35,610 nucleotides of DNA from Methylotenera_A sp031369365 (GCA_031369365.1 JANMOP010000037.1:1-35610); one strand, 5' to 3'. Positions 7,016 through 15,554 are shown, numbered from the stretch's first letter. Notes: generated from the letters alone by a model not told the origin. A program made the numbers and translations.

Positions 7016-9323
7016 TGTGTGACACAACTCCTTTAGCCAATACCTCTCTGTTACCATTGCTTTGCATGGCAGACACTAATCCAGCGCGCTCCATATCTTC
7101 TATCAGCCTTGCCGCACGGTTGTAGCCGATTCTTAGCTGACGTTGAACCGATGAAATGCTGGCGCGACGACTGTTTAGCACGATTGAAACCGCCTCGTCA
7201 TATAGCGGGTCTTTTTCGCCGCCATCATCATTACCCATGCCATCAATATCGCCGCCGCCTTCTGTTTCATTGGTCAAAATACCTTCAATATAGTTCGGCT
7301 CACCCAGTGATTTCAAGTGGTTCACCACTTGATGCACTTCGTGATCGCTTACAAAAGCGCCGTGAATGCGTACTGGATAACCCGTTCCAGGCGGCATGTA
7401 CAGCATATCGCCCTGACCAAGTAACGCTTCAGCGCCCATTTGGTCTAATATGGTGCGCGAATCTATTTTGCTAGACACTTGAAACGACACGCGCGTAGGA
7501 ATATTCGCCTTAATAAGCCCAGTAATCACATCCACAGAAGGCCGCTGTGTGGCCAACACCAAATGGATGCCCGAAGCGCGTGCTTTTTGGGCTAAGCGTG
7601 CGATTAACTCCTCTACTTTTTTACCCACTACCATCATTAAGTCGGCCAGCTCATCAATCACCACCACGATAAGTGGCATCTCTTCTAGCGGCTCTGGTTC
7701 GTCTGGCGTGAGGCTAAACGGATGGGGAATTTTTTCGCCCAATTTTGCGGCATCTTTAATTTTTTGGTTGTATCCAGCCAAGTTACGCACACCGAGCATC
7801 GACATTAACTTATAACGCCGCTCCATCTCGGCCACGCACCAATTAAGCGCATTGGCGGCTTGGCGCATATCGGTAACTACTGGCGCTAATAAGTGCGGAA
7901 TGCCTTCGTAAACTGAAAGCTCCAGCATTTTCGGGTCAATCAAAATCATGCGTACTTTTGACGCTTCGGCTTTATACAAAAAGCTTAAAATTAGCGCGTT
8001 AATCGCCACCGATTTACCCGAGCCTGTAGTACCTGCCACCAACACATGTGGCATTTTGGCTAAATCTGCCACCACTGGCTTGCCTGCAATATCTTTGCCC
8101 ATGGCGATGGCAATCGGCGAATGCATATCTGCATACACTTGGCTCCCCATAATTTCAGATAAAAATACAGTTTGACGTTTTGCATTAGGAATTTCCAAAC
8201 CCATGCAACTTTTACCAGGAATAGTCTCCACCACGCGAATGCTCACCACCGACAGTGCGCGTGCTAAATCCCGCGCTAAATTGGTGATTTGGCTGCCTTT
8301 TACGCCCGCCGCAGGCTCTAGCTCAAAGCGTGTAATGACAGGTCCAGGCTGAGCCGAGAGCACTTTAATCTCAATACCAAAATCGGCTAATTTACGCTCG
8401 ATTAAACGCGAAGTGAAATCCAGCGTTTCGTTTGAAGGTAGCTCAACTGTATTATTGGCTTCATCCAGCAAATGCAAAGGTGGCAGCATAGAATCAGTAG
8501 GAGAATCAAATAGCGTGGTTTGTTTTTCTTTTAACACGCGCTCACTTTTAGCGATTTCTACTTGTGCAGGCTTAATTTCAAGTGGGGCGCGGTCTTCAGT
8601 GCGTTTACGCTCGTTTTCAACAAATTCTTCGCGTTTAAGCTCAACTACTTTGCCCGCTTTCCTGTCTTGCCAATCGTGATATTTGTCTTTTGCCCAGTGA
8701 TAGCTTGCAATCAAGCCAAAGCCCAGTTTTTCGGTCATCATAATCCACGACCAGCCCGTGAATAAACTAAAGCCAATAGCAGATAACAATAGTAAAGTCA
8801 TCGTAGAACCTGCGTAACCAAACATGCCCCGCAAGGCACTATCTACGGCGTTACCCAGCATACCGCCCGCAACTAATGGCAAAGAGGCGGGCAAGGTAAT
8901 TAAATGACCAGCTTCTAAGGCGGACGAGCCCAGTATTAATATGCCAAATCCAAATAGATTAAATACTAAAAATGGTCGTTCTGAAATAGTGAGCTCTAAA
9001 CGCTGATACACCAACCACATGCTGTAAAACGCTAACACCACCCACCACCAAGCCGAAAAACCAAATAAATACAACAACATATCAGAAACCCAAGCGCCGA
9101 CTGAGCCTCCAGCATTGCTAATAGCGGCGTGCTCGCTCGCCATGTGCGACCAAGATGGATCTTGCTGATTGTAAGTGAATAAGATGACCGCTAAATACAA
9201 ACCAAGCAACACCAAACCTAACCACCAAGCCTCACGCAGTAAATGTGCGTGTTTTTGTTGCTGGGGGGTTTTTGGCACTTCGACACGGCCATTGACAGTA
9301 GATGATTTTTTATTAAAAAACAA
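7008..9323 (-). CDS. ftsK: DNA translocase FtsK
   Basis: Septal DNA pump that clears and aligns chromosome termini and activates XerCD at dif. The N-terminus has several membrane segments (about 33-50, 80-108, 117-135, 145-160 and 172-195), beginning with LGLVLLGLYLAVILFTY. A charged linker of only ~80 residues follows, then the RecA-like motor: Walker A GTTGSGKS (431-438), Walker B LIVVVIDELADLM (551-563) and ATQRPSVDVITG. The C-terminal winged-helix gamma domain (about 705-765, YDEAVSIVLNSRRASISSVQRQ) reads KOPS. At 771 aa it is the short-linker form rather than the 1,329-aa E. coli form. The start is TTG at 9323; an in-frame TAG at 9348-9350 rules out a longer protein. It is divergent from trxB. 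Confidence 0.97.
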   Translation of the reverse strand: MFFNKKSSTVNGRVEVPKTPQQQKHAHLLREAWWLGLVLLGLYLAVILFTYNQQDPSWSHMASEHAAISNAGGSVGAWVSDMLLYLFGFSAWWWVVLAFYSMWLVYQRLELTISERPFLVFNLFGFGILILGSSALEAGHLITLPASLPLVAGGMLGNAVDSALRGMFGYAGSTMTLLLLSAIGFSLFTGWSWIMMTEKLGFGLIASYHWAKDKYHDWQDRKAGKVVELKREEFVENERKRTEDRAPLEIKPAQVEIAKSERVLKEKQTTLFDSPTDSMLPPLHLLDEANNTVELPSNETLDFTSRLIERKLADFGIEIKVLSAQPGPVITRFELEPAAGVKGSQITNLARDLARALSVVSIRVVETIPGKSCMGLEIPNAKRQTVFLSEIMGSQVYADMHSPIAIAMGKDIAGKPVVADLAKMPHVLVAGTTGSGKSVAINALILSFLYKAEASKVRMILIDPKMLELSVYEGIPHLLAPVVTDMRQAANALNWCVAEMERRYKLMSMLGVRNLAGYNQKIKDAAKLGEKIPHPFSLTPDEPEPLEEMPLIVVVIDELADLMMVVGKKVEELIARLAQKARASGIHLVLATQRPSVDVITGLIKANIPTRVSFQVSSKIDSRTILDQMGAEALLGQGDMLYMPPGTGYPVRIHGAFVSDHEVHQVVNHLKSLGEPNYIEGILTNETEGGGDIDGMGNDDGGEKDPLYDEAVSIVLNSRRASISSVQRQLRIGYNRAARLIEDMERAGLVSAMQSNGNREVLAKGVVSHNE

Positions 9324-9527
9324 TGTGTTATTAACCTTGAAAAATACCTAAAAATTGAAGTTGGCAATGATTAAATTAATTGATGATTATAGCAAAATCA
9401 AATTGCGTAAAGTACGCCTAAAAATTAAAATAGTGTTAAATTAAAAACTTGCTTATTACTTCACTTGAAAATAAGCAATTTAACTCGATTTTTTACCTAT
9501 TCATCGTATTCAAAGAAAGTAACAACC

Positions 9528-10478
9528 ATGGCAACACGTCACGTTCATCTTCTCATTTTAGGTTCAGGCCCAGCGGGTTATTCTGCTGCTGTTTATGCCG
9601 CACGCGCTAATTTAAAACCTGTGCTTATTACTGGTATCGCGCAAGGCGGCCAATTAATGACCACCACTGATGTAGACAACTGGCCAGCCGACGCCGACGG
9701 CGTGCAAGGCCCAGAGCTGATGGAGCGCTTTCAAAAACACGCCGAGCGTTTTAATACCGAAATAATTTTTGACCATATTCACACCACACATTTGACCGAA
9801 AAACCAATCCGCTTAGTGGGCGACAATGGCGAATATACTTGCGATGCGCTCATTATTGCCACGGGCGCATCGGCGCAATATTTGGGCTTACCCAGTGAAG
9901 AAAAATTTAGCGGCAAAGGCGTTTCTGCTTGCGCTACATGCGATGGATTTTTCTACAAAAATCAAGAAGTTGCAGTGATTGGCGGCGGTAATACAGCAGT
10001 TGAAGAAGCGCTGTATTTGTCGAACATTGCCAGCAAAGTGACCTTGGTGCACAGACGCGATAAATTTAAAGCCGAAGCGATTTTGGTGGATAAACTGAAT
10101 GCAAGAGTGGCTGAAGGCAAAATTGAGCTGCAATTGTTCAATACGCTTGATGAAGTGCTAGGCGATAACAGCGGTGTTACAGGTATGCGCATTAAAAATA
10201 CACAAACAAACGCTACTAAAGACATCGCGCTAAGCGGCGTGTTTATTGCCATTGGCCACAAACCCAATACCGATATTTTTGCAGGTCAGCTGGAAATGGA
10301 AGGCGGCTATATCGTGACTGGCGCAGGTCGCAAAGGCAACGCAACCGCAACTAGTGTGCCAGGCGTATTTGCTGCGGGCGATGTGCAAGATCATATCTAT
10401 CGCCAAGCGGTCACCAGCGCGGGTACGGGCTGTATGGCAGCGCTGGATGCTGAACGTTATTTAACTAATTTGAATTAG
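9528..10478 (+). CDS. trxB: Thioredoxin-disulfide reductase
   Basis: FAD enzyme that reduces thioredoxin with NADPH. From the ATG at 9528 (MATRHVHLLILGSGPAG) it is 316 aa, the normal TrxB length; an in-frame ATG 63 nt upstream adds a non-conserved leader. The FAD motif is GSGPAG (12-17), the redox centre CATCDG is at 135-140 (CxxC), the NADPH motif is GGGNTA (152-157), HRRDKF (175-180) is the usual NADP-binding block, and the C-terminus has GVFAAGDVQD and RQAVTSAGTGCMAA. It is transcribed divergently from ftsK across an AT-rich ~200-bp region. Confidence 0.97.
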   Translation: MATRHVHLLILGSGPAGYSAAVYAARANLKPVLITGIAQGGQLMTTTDVDNWPADADGVQGPELMERFQKHAERFNTEIIFDHIHTTHLTEKPIRLVGDNGEYTCDALIIATGASAQYLGLPSEEKFSGKGVSACATCDGFFYKNQEVAVIGGGNTAVEEALYLSNIASKVTLVHRRDKFKAEAILVDKLNARVAEGKIELQLFNTLDEVLGDNSGVTGMRIKNTQTNATKDIALSGVFIAIGHKPNTDIFAGQLEMEGGYIVTGAGRKGNATATSVPGVFAAGDVQDHIYRQAVTSAGTGCMAALDAERYLTNLN

Positions 10479-10487
10479 CGAAAATCC

Positions 10488-10565
10488 CCTCGCCCTTTTA
10501 GGGAGAGGGTAAAATCTTTCAAGCTGAAGCGTTGCACCCCCATCCAAACCTTCCCCCTAAAAAGG
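10488..10565. repeat. Family B palindromic repeat, short degenerate form
   Basis: Contains CCCTCGCCCTTTTAGGGAGAGGG followed by CACCCCCATCC and CCTTCCCCCTAAAAAGGAAAAGG, the C-rich and G-rich hairpin style also seen at 12664, 14991 and 33667. It lies 10 nt after the trxB stop and may serve as its transcript end. Confidence 0.6.
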
Positions 10566-10581
10566 AAAAGGAATTTAATGT

Positions 10582-10663
10582 GTAGGAGCGGCGACTCGCC
10601 GCGATAAATGGTGAAATGTGCTTGATGTTTTACATTGCTATCGGCGCGAGTCGCACCTCCTAC
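10582..10663. repeat. Family A palindromic (REP-like) repeat, copy 2
   Basis: Begins GTAGGAGCGGCGACTCGCCG and ends CGCGAGTCGCACCTCCTAC, with a longer AT-rich loop than the other copies. It occupies the trxB-Smr gap and ends 7 bp before the Shine-Dalgarno of the Smr gene. Confidence 0.85.
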
Positions 10664-10682
10664 CAACCCAAGGAAATTTGCA

Positions 10683-11372
10683 ATGGCGGTTAATTCTGAT
10701 ATGGTTAAATCATCAAAAAAGAAAAGTGCGGTACTCAATGCGATTCCCATTAGTAAAGCGCAAGCCAGCGCGCTTAAAGCCGCTAAACAACAAGCGCTAA
10801 TCTTAGTCAAACAACAACTACAAGATAAGTTAAAGGCTGAAGCCCAAGCAGAAAATAGCAACGCCAACCTGTTTCAAGCCGCAGTCAAAAACGCCCGCCC
10901 ACTTAATATAGACGTGCCATTTACCGAAAAAACCTATCCAAAACCCATCGCCAAACAATTTATGCGCGATGAAAAACAAGCACTAAGAGATTCACTCAGC
11001 GATGATTTTTACCCCGCACACGAGCTAGAAAGCGGCGAAGAGCTACTGTACCTTCGTACAGGCCAATCGCCAGACGTGTTAAGCAAACTGCGGCGCGGCT
11101 TTTGGGTAGTGCAAGCGCAAATCGATTTACACGGCCTAATTAGCAACGAAGCACGCGAGTATGTGGCCGAATTTTTAAGTGGCTGCAAAAAACGCAATAT
11201 TCGCTGCGTCAGAATCGTGCATGGCAAAGGCTTAGGCTCGCGTAACCGCGAACCTGTGCTAAAACACAAATTACGCAACTGGTTAATGCAAAAAGATGAA
11301 GTCATCGCCTATGCCCAAGCTAAGCCTGAAGATGGCGGCAGCGGCGCGGTGATTGTGTTGTTGAAGGCTTAG
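10683..11372 (+). CDS. Smr-domain protein (possible DNA/RNA endonuclease)
   Basis: From the ATG at 10683 the product is 229 aa; AAGGAAA sits ~7 nt upstream, while an in-frame extension further 5' would run into a palindromic repeat. The N-terminal ~70 residues are Lys/Ala/Gln-rich and probably helical. The Smr domain spans about 147-228 with DLHG (149-152 region), the central RCVRIVHGKGLGS block (174-186) and the terminal GGSGAVIVLL. DLHG and HGKG are the signature motifs of the MutS2 C-terminal Smr nuclease domain. Stand-alone Smr proteins of this size (YdaL/SmrA/SmrB class) cleave nucleic acid; SmrB acts on mRNA at collided ribosomes. Which class this belongs to cannot be settled here. Confidence 0.9.
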   Translation: MAVNSDMVKSSKKKSAVLNAIPISKAQASALKAAKQQALILVKQQLQDKLKAEAQAENSNANLFQAAVKNARPLNIDVPFTEKTYPKPIAKQFMRDEKQALRDSLSDDFYPAHELESGEELLYLRTGQSPDVLSKLRRGFWVVQAQIDLHGLISNEAREYVAEFLSGCKKRNIRCVRIVHGKGLGSRNREPVLKHKLRNWLMQKDEVIAYAQAKPEDGGSGAVIVLLKA

Positions 11373-11399
11373 AACACCAACTTAGTTATAAAGGTAAAA

Positions 11400-11966
11400 A
11401 TGGATAAATTATTTAAAAACTATTTCCAACTGATTCAAGCGGCCGATGATTGTGTAAATAAACATATGATTATTCCATCGCTAATTCTAATTTACTCGGC
11501 AATAGACAGTGCTAGCTGGTTAGCAAGTGAAAACCCAAGTGAAGAAGTAAGTTCTAGATTTAAAAAATGGGTTAATACATGGATGTTGAAGCATGGTAAA
11601 TTGAAATGTTCCGCTGAGGAGCTGTATGCAGCAAGGTGCGGAGTTCTTCACACGCTAACTCCTAACTCTACGCTTAGTGAGAAGAAAGGCGTTAGAAAAA
11701 TAGCTTATTCCTGGGGGAAAGCTAAACAGGATAAATTGGAAGAGTCTATCTCCGCTTTATCAATGAGTGACAATATGGCTTCTATTCATTTAGAAGACCT
11801 ATTTTGGTGTTTTAGAGAAGGCTTTGCTGACTATCTGGAACATATATTCAGTAGTGATGAAGGAAAAGAAAAATTCTTATCAAAGTCTGGACAGCACTTC
11901 GAAAATATGGAAATTGAGAAAATGGATGAATTTCTTGAAATCACACGAAATATGAAGCAAGTGTAG
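11400..11966 (+). CDS. Hypothetical protein with a HEPN-like R-x4-H motif
   Basis: A 188-aa, predominantly helical cytoplasmic protein without signal or membrane segment. I do not recognise a named family. The most informative segment is AARCGVLHTLTP (residues 78-89), where R79 and H84 have the R-x4-H spacing of HEPN RNases. It is preceded by a helix starting MIIPSLILIYSAIDSASWLA, as in many HEPN-like proteins. The ATG has a good AAGG Shine-Dalgarno at 5-nt spacing and lies 27 nt behind the Smr gene, so the two may be cotranscribed. The AT-richer composition and the repeats that follow suggest an accessory gene. No toxin-antitoxin partner is seen beside it. Confidence 0.6.
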   Translation: MDKLFKNYFQLIQAADDCVNKHMIIPSLILIYSAIDSASWLASENPSEEVSSRFKKWVNTWMLKHGKLKCSAEELYAARCGVLHTLTPNSTLSEKKGVRKIAYSWGKAKQDKLEESISALSMSDNMASIHLEDLFWCFREGFADYLEHIFSSDEGKEKFLSKSGQHFENMEIEKMDEFLEITRNMKQV

Positions 11967-12009
11967 GGTGTGAAAAATACTTTATCTTGCACACCAATCG
12001 CATTAAAAC

Positions 12010-12039
12010 AGGGTGGGCAAACTGCGTTTGCACCACCCT
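12010..12039. repeat. Hairpin repeat in the intergenic region
   Basis: AGGGTGGGCAAAC pairs with GTTTGCACCACCCT with one bulged base and a 3-nt loop. It resembles the GGTGGG ends of the element at 12070-12147 and lies between two convergent genes. Confidence 0.7.
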
Positions 12040-12069
12040 ACGGATTCACAACCCCAGCCAGGTAGCCAG

Positions 12070-12147
12070 GTAGGGTGGGTTCTTGAACCCACGCGTTAGT
12101 GCAAATTTAACCTTTGCAGCGCGTGGGTAACAAGTTACCCACCCTAC
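12070..12147. repeat. Family D palindromic repeat
   Basis: Perfect 11-bp terminal inverted repeats GTAGGGTGGGT / ACCCACCCTAC enclose a second pair, CCCACGCG / CGCGTGGG, around a short AT loop. It lies directly downstream of the minus-strand NTF2-like gene and could form its transcript 3' end. Confidence 0.85.
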
Positions 12148-12151
12148 AAAA

Positions 12152-12628
12152 TCATAACCCCATTTCACTCAAACTCGCGTGGTCATCTGGTCTGCGGCCT
12201 AGCGGCCAAAAGAACTGACGGTCGGTTTCTTTAATCGCTAAATCGTTAATGCTGGCGTAACGCAGCTCCATTAAGCCTTGCGCGTTAAATTGCCAGTTTT
12301 CGTTGCCGTAACTTCTAAACCAGTTGCCATTATCGTCATGCCATTCATAAGCAAAGCGCACGGCGATGCGGTTATCGGTAAACGCCCATAGCTCTTTAAT
12401 CAGCCTGTAATCTAGCTCTTTCGCCCATTTACGTGTTAAAAACTCCACAATTTGTGCGCGACCTTTGGGGAATTCTGCGCGGTTGCGCCATTGTGAGTCA
12501 GGCGTGTAAACGAGCGAAACGCGCTGCGGATCGCGGCTGTTCCAACCATCTTCTGCCATGCGAATTTTTTGCACGGCGGTTTCGCGCGTGAAGGGTGGGA
12601 ATGGTGGTTTTTGCTCGATTTCATTCAT
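12152..12628 (-). CDS. Nuclear transport factor 2-like protein (DUF1348/SnoaL-like fold)
   Basis: A 158-aa soluble protein of the NTF2-like superfamily. Typical blocks of the DUF1348 group are KIRMAEDGWNSRDPQRVSLVY, the DSQWRNR motif, RIAVRFAYEWHDDNGNWFRS and the C-terminal FFWPLGRRPDDHASLSEMGL. Members are often annotated as putative isomerases or dehydratases, but no catalytic activity can be assigned from sequence. The ATG at 12628 has a strong GAGGAGG Shine-Dalgarno. It stands alone between repeat-filled gaps, with no obvious pathway partner. Confidence 0.85.
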   Translation of the reverse strand: MNEIEQKPPFPPFTRETAVQKIRMAEDGWNSRDPQRVSLVYTPDSQWRNRAEFPKGRAQIVEFLTRKWAKELDYRLIKELWAFTDNRIAVRFAYEWHDDNGNWFRSYGNENWQFNAQGLMELRYASINDLAIKETDRQFFWPLGRRPDDHASLSEMGL

Positions 12629-12663
12629 AGTGTCCTCCTCGTTATCTTTTCAATTTACTGGTC

Positions 12664-12837
12664 GCCCCTCACCCCCGCCCTCTCCCGCTTGCGGGAGAGG
12701 GAGTTAAGTGATGGCGCTTATCATAACAACCCTCGCCCGCCTGCGGGATTAGCAATGACTTGGCTGATGTTGTTTGTCAACCTAGTCAGATGCTTAGTTG
12801 TTCCACCAGAGGGTGCACGACAGTGCGGGTGAGGGGC
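12664..12837. repeat. Family B repeat element with terminal inverted repeats (long form)
   Basis: A ~174-bp element bounded by GCCCCTCACCC and its exact inverse GGGTGAGGGGC. It contains an inner palindrome CTCTCCCGCTTGCGGGAGAG and a second half with GGGATTAGCAATGACTTG. The latter string and a following TAGTCAG-TGCTTAGTTG segment recur in the element inside hrpA (33667-33818). There is no coding capacity. This and the family C repeat fill the 324-bp gap between the NTF2-like gene and the ABC transporter; I see nothing else there. Confidence 0.8.
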
Positions 12838-12872
12838 AAATTACCCACATTAACGCATCCCAAATTCCACTT

Positions 12873-12945
12873 GTCATTCCGTACTTGACAAGGAATCCAG
12901 TGACTTTAACGACGCTGGATACCGACTTACGTCGGTATGCCGGCA
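12873..12945. repeat. Family C palindromic repeat, copy 1
   Basis: Starts GTCATTCCG, continues GGAATCCAGTGA and CTGGATACC, and closes with the hairpin ACCGACTTACGTCGGT. The GTCATTCC/GGAATCCAG pattern is shared with 26490-26567 and 28559-28664. It lies directly downstream of the ABC transporter stop (minus strand). Confidence 0.65.
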
Positions 12946-12952
12946 TAAAGGG

Positions 12953-14794
12953 TTACAGCTCCCCCAAAAATCCACCACTCTGATGATTCCACAAACTCGC
13001 ATACAAGCCGCCTTGTTTAAGCAGTTCAGCATGATTACCTTGCTCGATAATATTACCGTTATCCAACACAATCAGCCTATCCATCGCCGCAATAGTAGAT
13101 AAGCGATGCGCGATGGCAACTACAGTTTTACCTTGCATCAAATTATACAAGCTGGCTTGAATCACAGTTTCCACTTCAGAATCCAGCGCGCTGGTGGCTT
13201 CATCTAGCAGCAAAATCGGCGCATCTTTTAGCATGACTCTTGCGATGGCAATGCGTTGGCGTTGTCCGCCAGAGAGCTTCACACCGCGCTCGCCCACATG
13301 CGCGTCATAACCTGTGCGGCCTTTAGCGTCACTTAAATTTAAAATAAATTCATGCGCTTCGGCGCGTTTGGCGGCTGCAATCATTTCAGCTTCTGTGGCG
13401 TCTGGGCGACCGTACAAAATATTGTCTCTAACACTTCTGTGCAGCAATGACGTATCTTGCGTGACCATGCCAATGCTGGCGCGTAAGGAGTTTTGTGTTA
13501 CCGCATTAATGTTTTGGCCGTCAATCAAAATACTGCCGCTTTCTACCTCAAAAAAGCGCAATAGCAAATTGACAATGGTAGATTTACCCGCGCCAGAGCG
13601 CCCTACTAGGCCGACTTTTTCGCCTGCTTTAATAGTTAAATTCAGGTTTTTTAATACCTCATTGCGTCCCTCTTGAAATGTGCGGCCATAGTTAAAATCG
13701 ACCGCATCAAACTTAATTTCACCAAGCTTTACTTGCAAAGCTTTTGCATCCGTTGCATCGTTAATTGCGTTGTGCATGGTGAGCGTGTTCATACCGTCTT
13801 GCACCGTGCCTACTTGCTCGTAGAGCGATGTCATCTCCCACATCACCCAGTGCGAAACACCATTTAGCCGCAGTGCCATCGCGGTTGCCGCCGCCACACC
13901 GCCCACAGTTACCTCGCCTTTGCTCCAAAGAAAAAGCGCGGTTAAACCTGTTGCGATAATCAGCAGCATGTTCAAAATATGGTTCACGATTTCCACTTGG
14001 CTGACCAAGCGCATTTGCCCGTGTACCGTGCCTAAAAACTCATGCATGGCGTGTTTGGCATAGCCCGCCTCGCGTCCCGCGTGGCTAAATAATTTAACCG
14101 TGCTGATATTAGTGTAGGCGTCGGTGATGCGACCTGTCATGAGGCTGCGCGCATCGGCTTGGTGTTGCGATGTTTTACTTAATTTTGGCACAAAATAACT
14201 AAGCGAAGCTGTGTAAGCCGCCAACCATACCAAAAATGGTATTGTGATCAATGGATTAAAATAACCCACTACCGTTACCATAGTACCAAAATACACAATC
14301 ACGTAAATCATAATATCGGCGACGATAAACCACACGTCGCGTACCGCCAGCGCGGTTTGCATGACTTTTGCAGCAACTCTACCTGCAAATTCATCTTGGT
14401 AAAAACTCATGCTTTGATTCAACATCAGCCGATGGAAATTCCAACGTAAGCGCATGGGGAAATTACCCGCCAGCGCCTGATGCTTAAACATGGTTTGCAT
14501 GATAATAAACACCGTGCTAAACAGCAAAATGCCCGCCAGAAACATTAGATGTGCGCCTTCGCGCTGCCACAACAGTTGTGGTGGAATATTTGCCAACCAA
14601 TCTACCACCTTGCCCATCATGGCAAACAGCAAAGCCTCAAACGCGCCGATTAAACCCGTAAAAATCGTCATGCCCAGCAAATACGGCCGCATACCTTGCG
14701 TGCAGTCCCACACAAATTGCCAAAAACTTTTGGGCGGCGTGGTGATTAAGCTTTCAGGGAAAGGCTTGGCTAAGTTTTGAAACCATTTAAACAT
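12953..14794 (-). CDS. ABC exporter half-transporter (fused permease and ATPase, MsbA/multidrug type)
   Basis: A 613-aa protein with an N-terminal six-helix exporter domain (about 35-340; clear segments near 40-60, 84-104, 158-178, 182-200 and 272-292). A C-terminal nucleotide-binding domain (about 360-600) follows. Walker A is GRSGAGKST (398-406), Q-loop VTQDTSLLH, signature LSGGQ (507-511), Walker B ILLLDEATSALD (527-538) and H-loop AIAHRLSTI. It would work as a homodimer in the inner membrane, exporting a lipid or hydrophobic compound. The substrate is unknown; an MsbA assignment is possible but not supported by neighbours such as lpxK. It is not in an obvious operon. Confidence 0.93.
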   Translation of the reverse strand: MFKWFQNLAKPFPESLITTPPKSFWQFVWDCTQGMRPYLLGMTIFTGLIGAFEALLFAMMGKVVDWLANIPPQLLWQREGAHLMFLAGILLFSTVFIIMQTMFKHQALAGNFPMRLRWNFHRLMLNQSMSFYQDEFAGRVAAKVMQTALAVRDVWFIVADIMIYVIVYFGTMVTVVGYFNPLITIPFLVWLAAYTASLSYFVPKLSKTSQHQADARSLMTGRITDAYTNISTVKLFSHAGREAGYAKHAMHEFLGTVHGQMRLVSQVEIVNHILNMLLIIATGLTALFLWSKGEVTVGGVAAATAMALRLNGVSHWVMWEMTSLYEQVGTVQDGMNTLTMHNAINDATDAKALQVKLGEIKFDAVDFNYGRTFQEGRNEVLKNLNLTIKAGEKVGLVGRSGAGKSTIVNLLLRFFEVESGSILIDGQNINAVTQNSLRASIGMVTQDTSLLHRSVRDNILYGRPDATEAEMIAAAKRAEAHEFILNLSDAKGRTGYDAHVGERGVKLSGGQRQRIAIARVMLKDAPILLLDEATSALDSEVETVIQASLYNLMQGKTVVAIAHRLSTIAAMDRLIVLDNGNIIEQGNHAELLKQGGLYASLWNHQSGGFLGEL

Positions 14795-14932
14795 GTGGAT
14801 TTTCTAGTGAGTTATGGGTTCTTTGATGCAAGCATTGAAACATAAGTTTACTATTTAGGAATTTAAAATATCAACCTGAATATTCCTTTCACTTTTTAGT
14901 GTGTACCAGTTCTTGGCATTACCGTAGAATAT

Positions 14933-15031
14933 AGCCGCTAAAGCGGCTTATTCATACGTGAAAGATTAGCGGGTGACATCATTCACCCTTTTGCACCCCC
15001 GCCCTAACCCTCCCCCTGCGTGGGGAGGGAA
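14933..15031. repeat. Cluster of three short hairpins in the ispF-ABC gap
   Basis: Three successive inverted repeats are visible: AGCCGCT-aa-AGCGGCT (14933-14948), GGGTGA-catcat-TCACCC followed by TTTT on the plus strand (14971-14992), and a family B-like CACCCCCGCCC...CCTCCCCCTGCGTGGGGAGG stretch (14994-15029). The last probably ends the ispD-ispF transcript. No gene is seen in this 250-bp gap. Confidence 0.55.
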
Positions 15032-15044
15032 TTAAAAGGCGGCT

Positions 15045-15554
15045 TTATTGCTGAATAATAGTACATACGGCTTCTGCCGCAATGCCTTCGCCGCGGCCTG
15101 TAAAGCCTAGCTTCTCGGTGGTGGTGGCTTTAATATTCACTTGGCTTACCTCCACTTGGCAATCCGCCGCTATGTTTTCACACATTTTTGCAGTATGTGG
15201 CGAGAGTTTTGGCGCTTCGCAAATTACCGTAGCATCGATATTATTCACCACATAATTTTTGGCTTTTAAAAGCGCAACCACATGGCACAATAATGCGCGT
15301 GAATTTGCATTTTTATAAGTGTCATCCGAAGGTGGAAAATGCTTGCCAATATCACCTAACGCCGCTGCGCCTAATAGTGCATCGCAAATCGCGTGCAACA
15401 ACACATCAGCGTCCGAATGGCCATCCAGACCTTTTTCATGCGCGATTTCTACGCCGCCAATCACACATTTGCGCCCCACTACCAGCGCATGTACGTCAAA
15501 ACCATGGCCTATGCGTATTGCTTGTGCATTGCTAATCGCTTGTGCATTGCTCAT
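15045..15554 (-). CDS. ispF: 2-C-methyl-D-erythritol 2,4-cyclodiphosphate synthase
   Basis: Fifth enzyme of the MEP isoprenoid pathway, releasing CMP from CDP-ME 2-phosphate. The RIGHGFDVHA motif supplies metal ligands D20 and H22, and H54 in VLLHAICDALLGA is the third. HSDADV (46-51) and KATTTEKLGFTGRGEG form the active-site and substrate-binding loops. At 169 aa it is slightly longer than the ~157-160 norm because the N-terminus carries a duplicated hexapeptide (SNAQAI twice) before the conserved RIGHGFD. The ATG overlaps the ispD stop by one base (TAATG), the usual ispDF coupling. Confidence 0.97.
   Translation of the reverse strand: MSNAQAISNAQAIRIGHGFDVHALVVGRKCVIGGVEIAHEKGLDGHSDADVLLHAICDALLGAAALGDIGKHFPPSDDTYKNANSRALLCHVVALLKAKNYVVNNIDATVICEAPKLSPHTAKMCENIAADCQVEVSQVNIKATTTEKLGFTGRGEGIAAEAVCTIIQQ
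15517..15552. repeat. Tandem 18-bp duplication at the ispF 5' end
   Basis: Two adjacent 18-bp units (15517-15534 and 15535-15552) sharing GCTTGTGCATTGCT match at 16 of 18 positions. They encode the repeated hexapeptide SNAQAI at residues 2-13 of IspF. Confidence 0.85.

Noticed and set aside
10475..10867. 130-aa minus-strand frame across the trxB-Smr gap
   Set aside because: Covers two palindromic repeats and the antisense of the Smr gene start; no recognisable protein features.
12569..12832. 87-aa plus-strand frame in the 12.6-12.8 kb gap
   Set aside because: Made of antisense NTF2-like sequence and repeat DNA; no Shine-Dalgarno and low-complexity translation.
14971..14992. GGGTGA...TCACCC-TTTT as terminator of the ispD-ispF transcript
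   Set aside because: The T-run follows the stem on the plus strand, while ispDF are on the minus strand.
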